Shown: positions 1 to 8,631 of the stretch, one piece after another
Layout of the letters: each line of letters opens with the position of its first letter
How positions within the stretch are numbered: the first letter of the stretch is position 1
Source of the DNA: Rhizobium sp. Root482
Lineage (GTDB): Bacteria > Pseudomonadota > Alphaproteobacteria > Rhizobiales > Rhizobiaceae
DNA: 64,000 nucleotides
Assembly: GCF_001426565.1 (NCBI RefSeq)
Contig: NZ_LMFA01000012.1
Coordinates: 186,861 to 250,860 of the forward strand
Direction of reading: 5' to 3'
Notes under the pieces: generated by a model
What the model saw: the letters and a program-made list of their open reading frames with translations, nothing else
What the model was told of the DNA's origin: nothing
Databases searched by the model: none
Made by a program: the position numbers and the translations under genes

Positions 1-1
1 G

Positions 2-181
2 GCGCTTTCGCTCGCGACCCTTTCCGAGCCGGAGCGCCTGAAAATCTGCCCCAACTGCAAATGGCTTTTCCTCGATCGCAGCCGCAACCGGAGCCGCAAC
101 TGGTGCGACATGGCGGTCTGCGGCAATCGCGTCAAGGCAAGCCGCCACTATCAGCGCCAGAGAAAGGAACCAGCGCCGTGA
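2..181 (+). CDS. CGNR zinc-finger protein, C-terminal end (5' truncated by window)
   Basis: Only the last 59 codons are present; the gene begins left of the window. The fragment carries the CGNR zinc-finger pattern: CPNCKWLF, then a D-R-S-R-N-R-S-R-N run, then WCDMAVCGNRVK. The four cysteines of CxxC...C...C are all there, and the CGNR signature is exact. This C-terminal finger normally follows an ABATE (stress-induced transcription regulator) domain, so a DNA-binding regulatory role is likely but unproven. Its TGA stop overlaps the GTG start of the lipoprotein gene by four bases (GTGA), suggesting translational coupling. Confidence 0.85.
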   Translation, partial: ALSLATLSEPERLKICPNCKWLFLDRSRNRSRNWCDMAVCGNRVKASRHYQRQRKEPAP

Positions 182-720
182 GCTTGACCCGCCTGATTGT
201 CACGCCCCGCCTGGCCGTCGTGACCAGCCTGCTTGCCGCCCTTCTCGGGCTTGCCGCCTGCCAGCGCGAGACCGGCCCGGATCCGCTCGAACTGACCGGC
301 AAGATGTTCGTCTTCAACTACCGCCTCGCCTATGCCACCTACCTGATCACGCTGACCAAGACCGAGCCGGTGCCGGACGGCAGCATCGTGATGGCGACAT
401 TCGAGAACCCCGCAGGCGGGGCGCCTCTCGTGCTTGAGCGCAAGCTGTTCCAACAACTCGACAAGGTGGTGCTCGAAAGCCCTGATATCACCTGCGTCAG
501 GAAGGAACGTCCCTATCGGGTGACGATCGACGTCAAGGGGCCGGACGGTTCGGTCCTGCAAACACTGGAAACATCGGTCACCTCCGATCTCGACCAGGAT
601 ATCCTCCCGGCCAAGGCCCTCATCGTCGGCCCCGCCTATGACAAGAACCCGGAGGTCTTCAAGGACGGCAAGACGCCCGAACATTTCGAAACGGCGAAGT
701 GCGGGACAGAGAACGGCTGA
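178..720 (+). CDS. Putative lipoprotein of unknown function
   Basis: 180 residues. The GTG at 178 is chosen because it overlaps the upstream stop and puts a clean type II signal peptide at the N-terminus: a basic start, a hydrophobic run at about residues 12-25 and the lipobox LAAC with the acceptor Cys28. An upstream ATG at 61 would add 39 residues read from the overlapping CGNR gene and would bury the signal. The mature part is soluble, with no recognised domain and two further cysteines. Likely anchored in the outer or inner membrane. A strong hairpin follows directly, so the two-gene unit probably ends here. Confidence 0.75.
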   Translation: MSLTRLIVTPRLAVVTSLLAALLGLAACQRETGPDPLELTGKMFVFNYRLAYATYLITLTKTEPVPDGSIVMATFENPAGGAPLVLERKLFQQLDKVVLESPDITCVRKERPYRVTIDVKGPDGSVLQTLETSVTSDLDQDILPAKALIVGPAYDKNPEVFKDGKTPEHFETAKCGTENG

Positions 721-729
721 AACGTTAAA

Positions 730-756
730 AGCCGGAGCGTTTCCGCTCCGGCTTTC
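730..756. terminator. Hairpin terminator between lipoprotein gene and ndk
   Basis: A ten-base stem AGCCGGAGCG/CGCTCCGGCT closes a TTTC loop ten bases after the lipoprotein stop and is followed by TTTC. The mirrored side has AAAA, so it can serve convergent ndk on the other strand as well. Confidence 0.75.
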
Positions 757-801
757 AAGATATCTTTTCAATGCCTTCGGGCAGGAACCCGAGAGACTGA
801 T

Positions 802-1224
802 TCAGCCGACGATTTCGGTATCGGAGAACCAGTAGCGGATTTCCTCGGCGGCGGTTTCCGGGGCGTCCGAACCGTGTACCGAATTTTCGCCGATCGACAG
901 GGCATGCGTCTTGCGGATCGTGCCTTCGTCGGCATTGGCCGGATTGGTGGCGCCCATGATCTCACGGTTCTTCAGGATGGCATTTTCGCCTTCGAGAACC
1001 TGGACGATGGTCGGGCCGGAGGTCATGCCTTCGACCAGTTCGCCGAAGAAGGGGCGTTCCTTGTGAACGGCGTAGAAGCCTTCAGCCTGACGGGTGCTCA
1101 TCCAGACGCGCTTGGAAGCGACGACGCGCAGACCGGCATCTTCGAGCATCTTGGTGATGGCGCCCGTCAGGTTGCGCTTGGTCGCGTCCGGCTTGATCAT
1201 CGAAAAGGTGCGTTCAATCGCCAT
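802..1224 (-). CDS. ndk: Nucleoside diphosphate kinase
   Basis: 140 residues, the usual length for the family. It transfers the gamma-phosphate of ATP to NDPs through a phosphohistidine, balancing the cytosolic nucleotide pools. The N-terminal [11 protein letters not shown] and the active-site NSVHGSD with catalytic His117 are both intact. The ATG at 1224 is in the expected place relative to family members. Transcribed alone on the minus strand, between a terminator hairpin downstream and a GST gene that ends 88 bases upstream. Nothing odd was seen. Confidence 0.97.
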   Translation of the reverse strand: MAIERTFSMIKPDATKRNLTGAITKMLEDAGLRVVASKRVWMSTRQAEGFYAVHKERPFFGELVEGMTSGPTIVQVLEGENAILKNREIMGATNPANADEGTIRKTHALSIGENSVHGSDAPETAAEEIRYWFSDTEIVG

Positions 1225-1312
1225 TGTCTCAATCCCTTGGTGTTCGTGGTCCGTGAATTTGGCGGTTCAATAACCGTCAACGCCAAGCAAAACAAGGGGG
1301 AGCCGCGAAGTT

Positions 1313-2002
1313 TCACGCCGCCGTCACGGTCCGTCCGAGCCCGTCATGGAGATCAAGACAGCGTTCGAACCAGTCGGTGACCGAGTCGCCGGCTACAAGA
1401 ATCGCCTTCGGCGAGGTGATGCGCGCCCATTGCAGCGCCCCGAAGACGATGTAATCGGCAAAGAGCGGGCTGTCGCCGCCAATGAAATTCTGCTTCTTGA
1501 GCATGGCGCGCAGCGGCTCCAGCCTGGCCGGGAAGGCCTGGAGTTCCGCCGCGCCGATATCGAGCACCGCCTCGAGCGTCGTGCCGAAGCGCGCCTCGCG
1601 GGAAGCCCGGTAATAGGCCTGATCGACGGGTTCAAGGCAATCGTGGATGTCCATCAGGATGATGCGGATCAGGGCGGCTTGCAGCACCGTCTGCGTCCAG
1701 CTTTCGATGAAGCGCGCCGTCGCCTTGCCGCCCTCGCCGCCAAACAGCGACGGGCGATCGGGGTAGGTTTCCTCCAGATGAAGCGCGATGGCAAAGCTGT
1801 CGGGGATCAGCCGGTCGCCGTCGCGCAGCAGTGGCACGGTCTTCGTTGCCGCGTTCTCGATCACCGGGATCTGCGTGAAGCCCACCGGCTCAAGCTGATA
1901 ATCGAGCCCCTTATGAGCAAGCGACAGGGCGGTCTTCCAGGCATGCGGCGAGAAATGGCGGGTCTTGTCGGCGCCGCTCAGCGTATAGAGTATGCGGGTC
2001 AT
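1313..2002 (-). CDS. Glutathione S-transferase family protein
   Basis: 229 residues. The ATG at 2002 follows AGGAGAAGAC, a strong ribosome binding site, so it is preferred over an in-frame ATG 75 bases upstream. The N-terminal thioredoxin-like half has the cis-proline region (KTVPLL, Pro57) and the D-S pair (68-69) that bind glutathione; the helical C-terminal half follows from about residue 90. The thioredoxin-fold segment (SPHAWKTALSLAHKGL) looks like the beta-etherase/uncharacterised bacterial GST classes. Substrate unknown; a soluble detoxification enzyme is the safe reading. Confidence 0.85.
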   Translation of the reverse strand: MTRILYTLSGADKTRHFSPHAWKTALSLAHKGLDYQLEPVGFTQIPVIENAATKTVPLLRDGDRLIPDSFAIALHLEETYPDRPSLFGGEGGKATARFIESWTQTVLQAALIRIILMDIHDCLEPVDQAYYRASREARFGTTLEAVLDIGAAELQAFPARLEPLRAMLKKQNFIGGDSPLFADYIVFGALQWARITSPKAILVAGDSVTDWFERCLDLHDGLGRTVTAA

Positions 2003-2140
2003 GTCTTCTCCTGCTTTGCCCTTCCTGGCGCGCCATTGAACCCGGCTACCGGCAACAATCAAATCAGAAAATTTCATGGATCGGATCGCGCCCGCTGATC
2101 ATGATCTGCGATAGGCTGGAACGAGCAGCAGGAGAAGACC

Positions 2141-2656
2141 ATGATCGAGCACTACCGGATGTTTGCCGACTATAATCGCTGGGCCAACCGGCGGCTCTAC
2201 CAGGCGGCAAGCGGCCTGAGCGATGCGCAATACCGCGAAGACATGGGCGCCTTCTTCGGCTCGCTGCATCATACGCTCAATCACCTGCTGGTCACCGACC
2301 GCATATGGATGAAGCGCTTCACCGGCAGCGGCGAGGCCCCAGCCTTGCTCGACGCCATTCTCTTCGACGATTTCGCCGACCTGGCCTCAGCCCGCGCCGT
2401 CGAGGACGAGCGGATCATCGCCTGGATTCACAGCCTGACCGAGGACGACCTTGCCGGCCGATTCACCTATAGACCGATCACAAATCCTGCCCCGGTCACC
2501 CAGAGGCTGGCACCGCCGCTCGCCCATCTGTTCAACCACCAGACCCATCATCGCGGCCAGTGCCACATGATGCTGACCGCACTCGGGCAGCCGAGTCTCG
2601 CGCTGGATCTCGTATATTTCCTGCGCACGCCGGAGGGCAAGGCGTATGCCGGCTGA
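2141..2656 (+). CDS. DinB family protein
   Basis: 171 residues, typical for DinB/YfiT four-helix-bundle proteins, which are metal-binding and often act in thiol-dependent chemistry. The likely metal ligands are visible: His48 (in TLNHLL), His133 and His137 (in FNHQTHHRGQ). The N-terminal YNRWANRRLY motif is standard for the family. The gene stands alone, divergent from the GST gene with 138 bases between starts. The name comes from a damage-inducible relative; no SOS box was recognised here, so damage control is not implied. Confidence 0.9.
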   Translation: MIEHYRMFADYNRWANRRLYQAASGLSDAQYREDMGAFFGSLHHTLNHLLVTDRIWMKRFTGSGEAPALLDAILFDDFADLASARAVEDERIIAWIHSLTEDDLAGRFTYRPITNPAPVTQRLAPPLAHLFNHQTHHRGQCHMMLTALGQPSLALDLVYFLRTPEGKAYAG

Positions 2657-2776
2657 GCCGTCGCGAAGGCCTGCTTATAGCCGCCCCTCCAGCCCTTGAC
2701 GGGATTTTAATGCCGATCGGCTATCAGCGTTGCAGTGCAACGGTCGCTTATGCGTAACCATCCGAGGACGGCGGAG

Positions 2777-3859
2777 ATGACGGGAAAACCGAAAGGTGAC
2801 GGCGGGACATATCCTCAGCAAAACGCCATTCTGCTGAAGGTGACGCAGGCGATGGCGAAACGTAGCGTCGCGGCTCTCCCGCGTAATTACGAGCTTTTCC
2901 ACGCCGCCCTCTCCGGCCGTAATTCCACCCTGACGCGCGACATGGCAGCACTCGGCACGTATCCGGATCAGGCGATGCTCGATCAACTCGGCATCAAACA
3001 TCACCTGCCCGGCTTCGTGACGCTGGCCGCCGACACTGTCCGCGTCGATACGGCGCGTTCGATCTCCGCGCTCAGCCAGTCGCTGGACAAGGATATAGGC
3101 AAGAAACAGGGTTTTGCCGAAATTTTACGTGCCTTCATCGCCCGGCTGGAAGCCGATCCGGTGGTCGGTATGTCGGATTTCGCCGATGAGGCCAGGTGCC
3201 TGCGCGATGCGGCAGCAATCTTCGAGCGCCAGGAGCGGGCGTCGATCGAGCGGATGGACGAGACGCTTGCCGAACTCGGGCGTCTTCACGACGATGCCGA
3301 GACGCTGCGCCGCGCCTTGACCCGCGATCCCGTTACCGGCCTTGCAAACCGATTGGCCTTTTCCGCGCGGCTCTTCACCCTCTACGAAGAAAGAAATCCC
3401 GCGACAGGCTCGGCACTTGCCCTTGTGACCGTGGAGGGGCTGCGCGCCATGGGCGAGCGCCACGGCCAGGCTGTGGCCGACAGGGCACTGAAGAAGCTGG
3501 CGTCGCTGTTTCGCAAATCCGTCAAGAAGAATGATTTCGTCGCGCGCCTCAGCGCCGACGAATTCGCCTTCCTGTTCCACGATGCGAGTGCCGACAATGC
3601 CGTGGCGATCGCCGGCCGTATCCGCGCCGCTGTCGAGGCCCTGCGGTTTGCACTTCCCGAGCGCGCCTTCACCCCGCAAAGCCTGTCCCTCGCCGCCGGC
3701 ATCGCCGTGAGCGGAGCGGCGACGGGCAGCACCGACCTGCTTGCCCAAGCCGAACTGGCGCTGCAGGCGGCGCGTGCCGCCGGCAGGCCGGATGCGCTGG
3801 TCTTTTCCGCCGCGATCGGCAGCCGGACAGGCAAAATCTACACGCCGCACGCCGCGTGA
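2777..3859 (+). CDS. Degenerate GGDEF-domain protein
   Basis: 360 residues from ATG 2777, which has CGAGGA upstream; in-frame alternatives are GTG 2735 and ATG 2750. The N-terminal half (about 10-170) is helical and begins with a block PRNYELFHAAL seen before other rhizobial GGDEF domains. The GGDEF domain (about 180-345) keeps DPVTGLANR, but the signature is SADEF (259-263) rather than GGDEF, and the metal-binding DxDxFKxxND segment is replaced by VTVEGLRAMGERHG. KKND stands where the inhibitory RxxD site would be. It is therefore probably not an active diguanylate cyclase; a c-di-GMP or GTP sensing or scaffold role is possible. Confidence 0.8.
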   Translation: MTGKPKGDGGTYPQQNAILLKVTQAMAKRSVAALPRNYELFHAALSGRNSTLTRDMAALGTYPDQAMLDQLGIKHHLPGFVTLAADTVRVDTARSISALSQSLDKDIGKKQGFAEILRAFIARLEADPVVGMSDFADEARCLRDAAAIFERQERASIERMDETLAELGRLHDDAETLRRALTRDPVTGLANRLAFSARLFTLYEERNPATGSALALVTVEGLRAMGERHGQAVADRALKKLASLFRKSVKKNDFVARLSADEFAFLFHDASADNAVAIAGRIRAAVEALRFALPERAFTPQSLSLAAGIAVSGAATGSTDLLAQAELALQAARAAGRPDALVFSAAIGSRTGKIYTPHAA

Positions 3860-3917
3860 TCCAGCAGCCTCTCGGCAAACCCTTGCCTTATCGGCGGACT
3901 TCGGCCAAAACGCCGCC

Positions 3918-5801
3918 ATGATTACCATCAGCGACCTCTCCGCCCGTATTGCCGGGCGTCTCCTCATCGATCATGCCAGCGTGGCGCTTCCGGCGGGCAC
4001 GAAGGCGGGTCTCGTCGGCAAGAACGGCGCCGGCAAGTCGACGCTGTTCAAGATCGTCACCGGCGAAATGGAAAGCGAGAGCGGTTTCGTCTCGATCCCC
4101 AAGAACACCCGGATAGGCCAGGTGGCGCAGGAAGCGCCGGGCACCGAAGAGCCGCTGATCGAGATCGTGCTGAAGGCCGACAAGGAGCGCGAGGCGCTGC
4201 TGGCCGAAGCCGAGACCGCCACCGATCCGCACCGGATTGCCGACATCCACATGCGGCTGGCCGATATCGACAGCCATTCGGCGGAAGCGCGGGCCGCGAG
4301 CATCCTGTCGGGTCTCGGCTTCGATGCCGAGGCCCAGCTTCGCCCCGCATCGAGCTTCTCGGGCGGCTGGCGCATGCGCGTCGCTCTGGCGGCCGTGCTG
4401 TTTGCCGAGCCTGACCTGCTCCTCCTCGACGAGCCCACCAACTATCTCGATCTCGAAGGCACGCTGTGGCTGGAGGATTATATCCGCCGCTATCCGCACA
4501 CGGTCATCATCATCAGCCATGACCGCGACATGCTGAACATGGCGGTCAATTCGATCGTGCATCTCGACCAGAAGAAGCTCACCTTCTATCGCGGCTCCTA
4601 CGACCAGTTCGAGCGCCAGCGCGCCGAGGCGATGGAACTGCAGACCAAGGCGAAGGCCAAGAACGACGCGGCGCGAAAGCACCTGCAATCCTTCATCGAC
4701 CGCTTCAAGGCCAAGGCTTCCAAGGCCCGCCAGGCGCAGAGCCGCGTCAAGGCGCTGGAGCGTATGGGCACGGTTTCGTCCGTCATCGAGGATCACGTCC
4801 AGCCGATCCGCTTCCCCAAGCCCGAGAAGCAGCCGGCCTCGCCGATCGTCGCCATCACCGGCGGTGCCGTCGGCTATACGCCGGGCAAGCCGATCCTCAA
4901 GGGTCTCAACCTCAGGATCGACAATGACGACCGGATCGCGCTGCTCGGCTCAAACGGCAACGGCAAGTCGACCTTCGCCAAGTTCATCTCCGGCCGCCTT
5001 TCCGCCGATAGCGGCGACATCAGGCTGGCGCCCAACCTGAAGATCGGCTTCTTCGCGCAGCACCAGCTCGATGACCTGATCCCCGGCGACACCGCCGTCC
5101 AGCATGTCCGCCCGCTGATGCCGGAAGCACCGGAAGCCAAGGTGCGCGCCCGCGTCGCCCAGATGGGGCTTGCCACCGAGAAGATGGAAACCCCCGCCAA
5201 GGACCTGTCGGGTGGCGAAAAGGCACGCCTGCTGATGGGGCTTGCCGCCTTCGAGGCGCCGAACCTTCTGATCCTCGACGAACCCACAAACCATCTCGAC
5301 ATCGACAGCCGCAATGCGCTGATCGGGGCGTTGAACGAGTATGAAGGCGCCGTTATCCTGATCTCGCACGACCGCCACCTGATCGAGGCGACCGTCGACC
5401 GGCTCTGGCTGGTCAAGGACGGCACCGTTTCCAATTACGACGGCGACCTGGAGGATTATCGCAACACCATCGTCCAGAGTTCGCGCGGCAAGGGCGGCAA
5501 GAACAAGGGCGGCGAGGATGGTCGCTCCAAGGCCGAGCAGCGCAAGGCCAATGCCGACAAGCGGGCAGCCTTTGCGCCGTTGAAGAAAAAGATCAACGAT
5601 ATCGAATCCTTGACGGCCAAGCTGCAGAAACAGATTCAGGCCGTCGACAAGGAACTTGAAGACCAGGACCTCTACGACAAGCACCCGGAAAAGGCCGCCG
5701 CCAAGGTGAAGGAGCGCGCCGACATCATGGCGCGGCTGGCCAAGGCGGAAGAACACTGGATGGAATTGTCGAGCGAATACGAAGAGGCGATGGCGGACTG
5801 A
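3918..5801 (+). CDS. ABC-F family ATP-binding protein
   Basis: 627 residues with two ABC ATPase domains and no membrane segment, the ABC-F layout. Domain 1: Walker A GKNGAGKST (34-42), signature SFSGGW, Walker B with DEPTNYLD. Domain 2: GSNGNGKST, LSGGEKARL and DEPTNHLD. The linker between them is long, basic and helical, and a charged coiled coil of about 80 residues ends the protein, as in Uup/YheS-type members. Known relatives act on ribosomes or in DNA transposon excision control. The ATG at 3918 starts exactly at the first beta strand; the longer reading overlaps the upstream GGDEF gene. Confidence 0.93.
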   Translation: MITISDLSARIAGRLLIDHASVALPAGTKAGLVGKNGAGKSTLFKIVTGEMESESGFVSIPKNTRIGQVAQEAPGTEEPLIEIVLKADKEREALLAEAETATDPHRIADIHMRLADIDSHSAEARAASILSGLGFDAEAQLRPASSFSGGWRMRVALAAVLFAEPDLLLLDEPTNYLDLEGTLWLEDYIRRYPHTVIIISHDRDMLNMAVNSIVHLDQKKLTFYRGSYDQFERQRAEAMELQTKAKAKNDAARKHLQSFIDRFKAKASKARQAQSRVKALERMGTVSSVIEDHVQPIRFPKPEKQPASPIVAITGGAVGYTPGKPILKGLNLRIDNDDRIALLGSNGNGKSTFAKFISGRLSADSGDIRLAPNLKIGFFAQHQLDDLIPGDTAVQHVRPLMPEAPEAKVRARVAQMGLATEKMETPAKDLSGGEKARLLMGLAAFEAPNLLILDEPTNHLDIDSRNALIGALNEYEGAVILISHDRHLIEATVDRLWLVKDGTVSNYDGDLEDYRNTIVQSSRGKGGKNKGGEDGRSKAEQRKANADKRAAFAPLKKKINDIESLTAKLQKQIQAVDKELEDQDLYDKHPEKAAAKVKERADIMARLAKAEEHWMELSSEYEEAMAD

Positions 5802-5876
5802 CCGCCGTCGCCCTCCCGTAAATGCGCCGGGCACGACATTCATAAGCGATCTCTAAAGTCTTAACGAGGTGTTTAA

Positions 5877-5907
5877 GGCGGTGTTTAAGACACCGCCCTA
5901 GATTTTC
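5877..5907 (+). terminator. Hairpin terminator after the ABC-F gene
   Basis: An eight-base stem GGCGGTGT/ACACCGCC with a TTAAG loop is followed by CTAGATTTTC. It lies 76 bases after the ABC-F stop and only a few bases before the next start at 5913, so it could also sit in that gene's leader. Confidence 0.6.
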
Positions 5908-5912
5908 TCGCC

Positions 5913-6158
5913 ATGAAGCACGAAACGCAAAATGTCTTTCGGTTCCGGCGTGTCAAATGGGGCAATCCAAGGCATGCGATGAACGCGCTGCGCAACAAGG
6001 AACCGGTGCTCGTCGACGTCGCGCCGGCCTCCGGCCGGCTGTTCTGGGTGCTCGTCGTGCTGCTCGTGTTGAGCATCTTTGCCAGCGTGCTTGTCATCGG
6101 CGGGCAATCCGATCTTCTCTCCTGGTCCTTGAGCGCTATCCCAGCTCGAATGTTGTGA
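5913..6158 (+). CDS. Small single-pass membrane protein, unknown function
   Basis: 81 residues. A basic N-terminal part (about 1-42) is followed by one strong hydrophobic helix at about 43-63 and a short tail, giving a small inner-membrane protein with its N-terminus likely in the cytoplasm. No family was recognised. The last 23 bases overlap the 3' end of the converging acetyltransferase gene (stop at 6136), so the two transcripts would be complementary there. The ribosome binding site is weak. It is credited as a gene because codon use is like its neighbours and the frame holds a clear membrane helix. Confidence 0.6.
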   Translation: MKHETQNVFRFRRVKWGNPRHAMNALRNKEPVLVDVAPASGRLFWVLVVLLVLSIFASVLVIGGQSDLLSWSLSAIPARML

Positions 6159-6978
6159 CCCCGTAGATTTGCCCCAGCGGCAGATCGGGCGCGATGCCGC
6201 GATACATGCGCGCCGTCTCGAAGACAGGCTTCAGATTGTAGCGGTCGCAGAGCGCCCGGGCGGCGGCGTTCGGCTCGGGAATATCGAGAAAGACCGGACC
6301 GCCGCCGATACTGGCCACCAGTTTGCGAAAGACGAGATCTGCACCGGTCTCGGTATCGGCAAAGAGCGGCCCGATCCTGTGTCCCTCCTGGCTGGCGCGG
6401 ATGGTGCCATAGGCGGCGATACCAGCGTTGCGGATCAGCGCGATGCTTTGGCGGCCATCACGCGGCTTCAGCCATTCGCGCAGGAAATTCTCCCGGCGCG
6501 CCGGATAGAACCGCGCATCGTAATCGACAAGCAATGGCATGTGCACCGGGGAAACCGAGACCAGTTCGGTGCCCGGCGGTTCGGTGCATTTCACCTCGCC
6601 GCCATAGCGGATATTGGTGTGGGCAAGGGCAAAACCGGATTTCGCGTAGATGTCCTGCGCCCCCGGCACGCCGTCCAGCCCGATCGTGCGCCCGGCCGCC
6701 TCCGGCAGCACGCTTTGCCAGAGGCGATGGCCTATCCCCTGCCCGCGATAATCGGGATGGGTGATATAGAAGCCGAGAAAGGCATAGGTCCCGTCGTAGC
6801 GCACCAGCGAGAGGCCGGCGACCACCCGGCCATCCTCTTCGGCGACCCAGTAGCCGTCCGGATCGGCCGCCCAGAAGGATGCCGCGTCGTCGAGGCCGGG
6901 ATTCCATCCTTCCCGCGCCGCCCAGTCGAGAAGAAGATCGAGATCGGCGCGGCCGGCTTTTCGAATGATCGGGGACAT
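6136..6978 (-). CDS. GNAT family N-acetyltransferase
   Basis: 280 residues. The N-terminal half is a GNAT fold with the acetyl-CoA loop R-G-Q-G-I-G (78-83, in HPDYRGQGIGHRLW). The C-terminal half (about 135-280) is a second, GNAT-like domain that closes such two-domain proteins. The start at 6978 follows AAGGAGATCCC, a strong site. The acceptor is unknown; relatives act on small molecules or are uncharacterised. It converges with the small membrane protein and diverges from the galactose dehydrogenase gene. Confidence 0.88.
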   Translation of the reverse strand: MSPIIRKAGRADLDLLLDWAAREGWNPGLDDAASFWAADPDGYWVAEEDGRVVAGLSLVRYDGTYAFLGFYITHPDYRGQGIGHRLWQSVLPEAAGRTIGLDGVPGAQDIYAKSGFALAHTNIRYGGEVKCTEPPGTELVSVSPVHMPLLVDYDARFYPARRENFLREWLKPRDGRQSIALIRNAGIAAYGTIRASQEGHRIGPLFADTETGADLVFRKLVASIGGGPVFLDIPEPNAAARALCDRYNLKPVFETARMYRGIAPDLPLGQIYGVTTFELG

Positions 6979-7132
6979 GGGATCTCCTTGCGTCGATATC
7001 GGCCTAAACAGATAGATTGGCGGAGCGATTGTCCAGACCGGCCGGCGGATTGTCCGGCAAAGGCGGCGCTTGCCCCTGTTTCGCTTTCTGCTACAAAGCC
7101 CGATATAAAGTCATACAAATCGAGCGAACGCC

Positions 7133-8059
7133 ATGAACCCCATCCATATCGCCATCGTCGGCGTCGGCAAGATCGTCCGCGACCAGCACCTGCCCGCCAT
7201 TGCGGGAAATGCCGATTACCGGCTGATTGCCGCCGCCAGCCGCCACGGCATCGTCGACGGCATCGATAATTTCAAGTCGATCGAAGCGATGCTCGAGGCG
7301 GTGCCCGCAATCGATGCTGTATCGCTCTGCATGCCCCCGCAATTCCGCTATCAGGCGGCACGCGTGGCGCTGGAGGCCGGCAAGCATGTGTTCCTGGAAA
7401 AGCCGCCGGGCGCGACGCTGAGCGAAGTCGCCGACCTCGAATCACTGGCCTCGGCAAACGGGCTGTCGCTCTTTGCCAGCTGGCATTCGCGCTATGCGCC
7501 GGCGGTCGAGGCGGCGAGACGCTTCCTCGCCTCCACCCGTATCAACGCCGTCCAGGTGATCTGGAAGGAAGATGTGCGCCACTGGCATCCGAACCAGGAC
7601 TGGATCTGGCAGGCTGGCGGACTTGGCGTCTTCGACCCCGGCATCAATGCCCTGTCGATCGTCACCCATATCCTGCCGAACCCGCTGTTTATTACCGAAG
7701 CGACGCTCGAATTCCCGGAAAACCGCGATGCGCCGATCGCCGCCGCGATCCGCTTCAGCGATGCCCATGCCCTGCCGGTGACGGCCGATTTCGACTGGCG
7801 CCAGACCGGGCACCAGAGCTGGGATATCATCGCCGAGACAGATGCCGGCAGGATGGTTCTTTCCGAAGGCGGCGCCAAGCTGTCGATCGACGGCAAGCTC
7901 GTCCACGACGAGCCGGAGCGGGAATATCCCGCCCTCTACGCCCGCTTCGCCGAAATCATCAAGACGAAACAATCCGACGTCGATCTCGCGCCGCTCCGGC
8001 ATGTCGCCGATGCCTTCATGCTGGGCCGACGGAAGTTCGTGGACGCGTTTATCGATTGA
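7133..8059 (+). CDS. Probable D-galactose 1-dehydrogenase (Gfo/Idh/MocA family)
   Basis: 308 residues. The Rossmann half has GVGKIVRDQH (10-19) in place of the usual GxGxxG, and the family EKPP motif (89-92) with its catalytic lysine. The middle carries WKEDVRHWHPNQDWIW followed by GGLGVFDPGINALS. Those blocks match what I recall of the Pseudomonas fluorescens galactose 1-dehydrogenase, which oxidises D-galactose to galactonolactone with NAD(P)+. The call rests on that recollection and not on an alignment; a different sugar is possible. It is transcribed alone, and a palindromic repeat lies 31 bases downstream. Confidence 0.8.
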   Translation: MNPIHIAIVGVGKIVRDQHLPAIAGNADYRLIAAASRHGIVDGIDNFKSIEAMLEAVPAIDAVSLCMPPQFRYQAARVALEAGKHVFLEKPPGATLSEVADLESLASANGLSLFASWHSRYAPAVEAARRFLASTRINAVQVIWKEDVRHWHPNQDWIWQAGGLGVFDPGINALSIVTHILPNPLFITEATLEFPENRDAPIAAAIRFSDAHALPVTADFDWRQTGHQSWDIIAETDAGRMVLSEGGAKLSIDGKLVHDEPEREYPALYARFAEIIKTKQSDVDLAPLRHVADAFMLGRRKFVDAFID

Positions 8060-8090
8060 TTGGCCTGGAATGGCTGAGGCGGCGATCATT

Positions 8091-8146
8091 GCCCCTCATC
8101 CGGCCCTTCGGGCCACCACCTTCTCCCATCGGCGGGGAGAAGGGAC
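8091..8146. repeat. Palindromic intergenic repeat, RIME-like, copy A
   Basis: Two hairpins in tandem: GGCCC-TTC-GGGCC (8102-8114), then CTTCTCCC and GGGAGAAG (8120-8127 and 8135-8142). The same blocks occur, reversed and better preserved, at 57460-57515. The layout resembles the rhizobial intergenic mosaic element family, a repeat found between genes and often at 3' ends. It lies between two convergent genes (stops at 8059 and 8174). Confidence 0.7.
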
Positions 8147-8173
8147 AGGCATCCGTTTCCTCGTAGCGGCGGC

Positions 8174-8623
8174 TTACGCCTTCTTCACCCAGCGCCTGTC
8201 CTCATTCTGCTGCCAATAGGTCAGGGCATGGCCCTCGGCCTTCAGTGTCTTCCAGTGTGCCCGCGCGCCTTCCAGTTGCTCCTGATCATAGCCGTCGAAC
8301 ATGAAGACCATCCGGTCGTAACCGCCGACCGGCGGTGGCGCAGCACCATCGATGATGAAGCGGACGGTGGCGGCGTTGCCGTTGGTCTCGCCGGCGGTCA
8401 GCAAGATCGGCTGGTCTGCGGCAAACTCCGCCTCATCGGTACCGTGCGGCAGGAAACTGTCGTCGCGATAGGTCCACAGATGCGTATCGAGCATGTCGCG
8501 CCGCTCCTCGCCGGCGGTCTGCACGACGACGCGCCAGCCGCGCTCGATGCAGCGGTCGAGCAGCGGCGGCAGCGCGTCCTCGAGCTTCGATTCGGTCAGG
8601 TGGTAGAACAGGATTTCCGTCAC
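8174..8623 (-). CDS. holC: DNA polymerase III chi subunit
   Basis: 149 residues, the usual size. Chi links the clamp loader to single-stranded DNA-binding protein at the replication fork. Recognisable blocks are EILFYHL at the N-terminus, RDMLDTHLWTYRDDSFLPHG in the middle and the aromatic C-terminal segment with YWQQNEDRRW. The start is GTG at 8623, eight bases after the pepA stop. pepA-holC adjacency is a conserved arrangement and supports the call. Rho-independent termination is not evident downstream; the repeat at 8091 follows. Confidence 0.93.
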   Translation of the reverse strand: MTEILFYHLTESKLEDALPPLLDRCIERGWRVVVQTAGEERRDMLDTHLWTYRDDSFLPHGTDEAEFAADQPILLTAGETNGNAATVRFIIDGAAPPPVGGYDRMVFMFDGYDQEQLEGARAHWKTLKAEGHALTYWQQNEDRRWVKKA

Positions 8624-8631
8624 GTCCTAGG

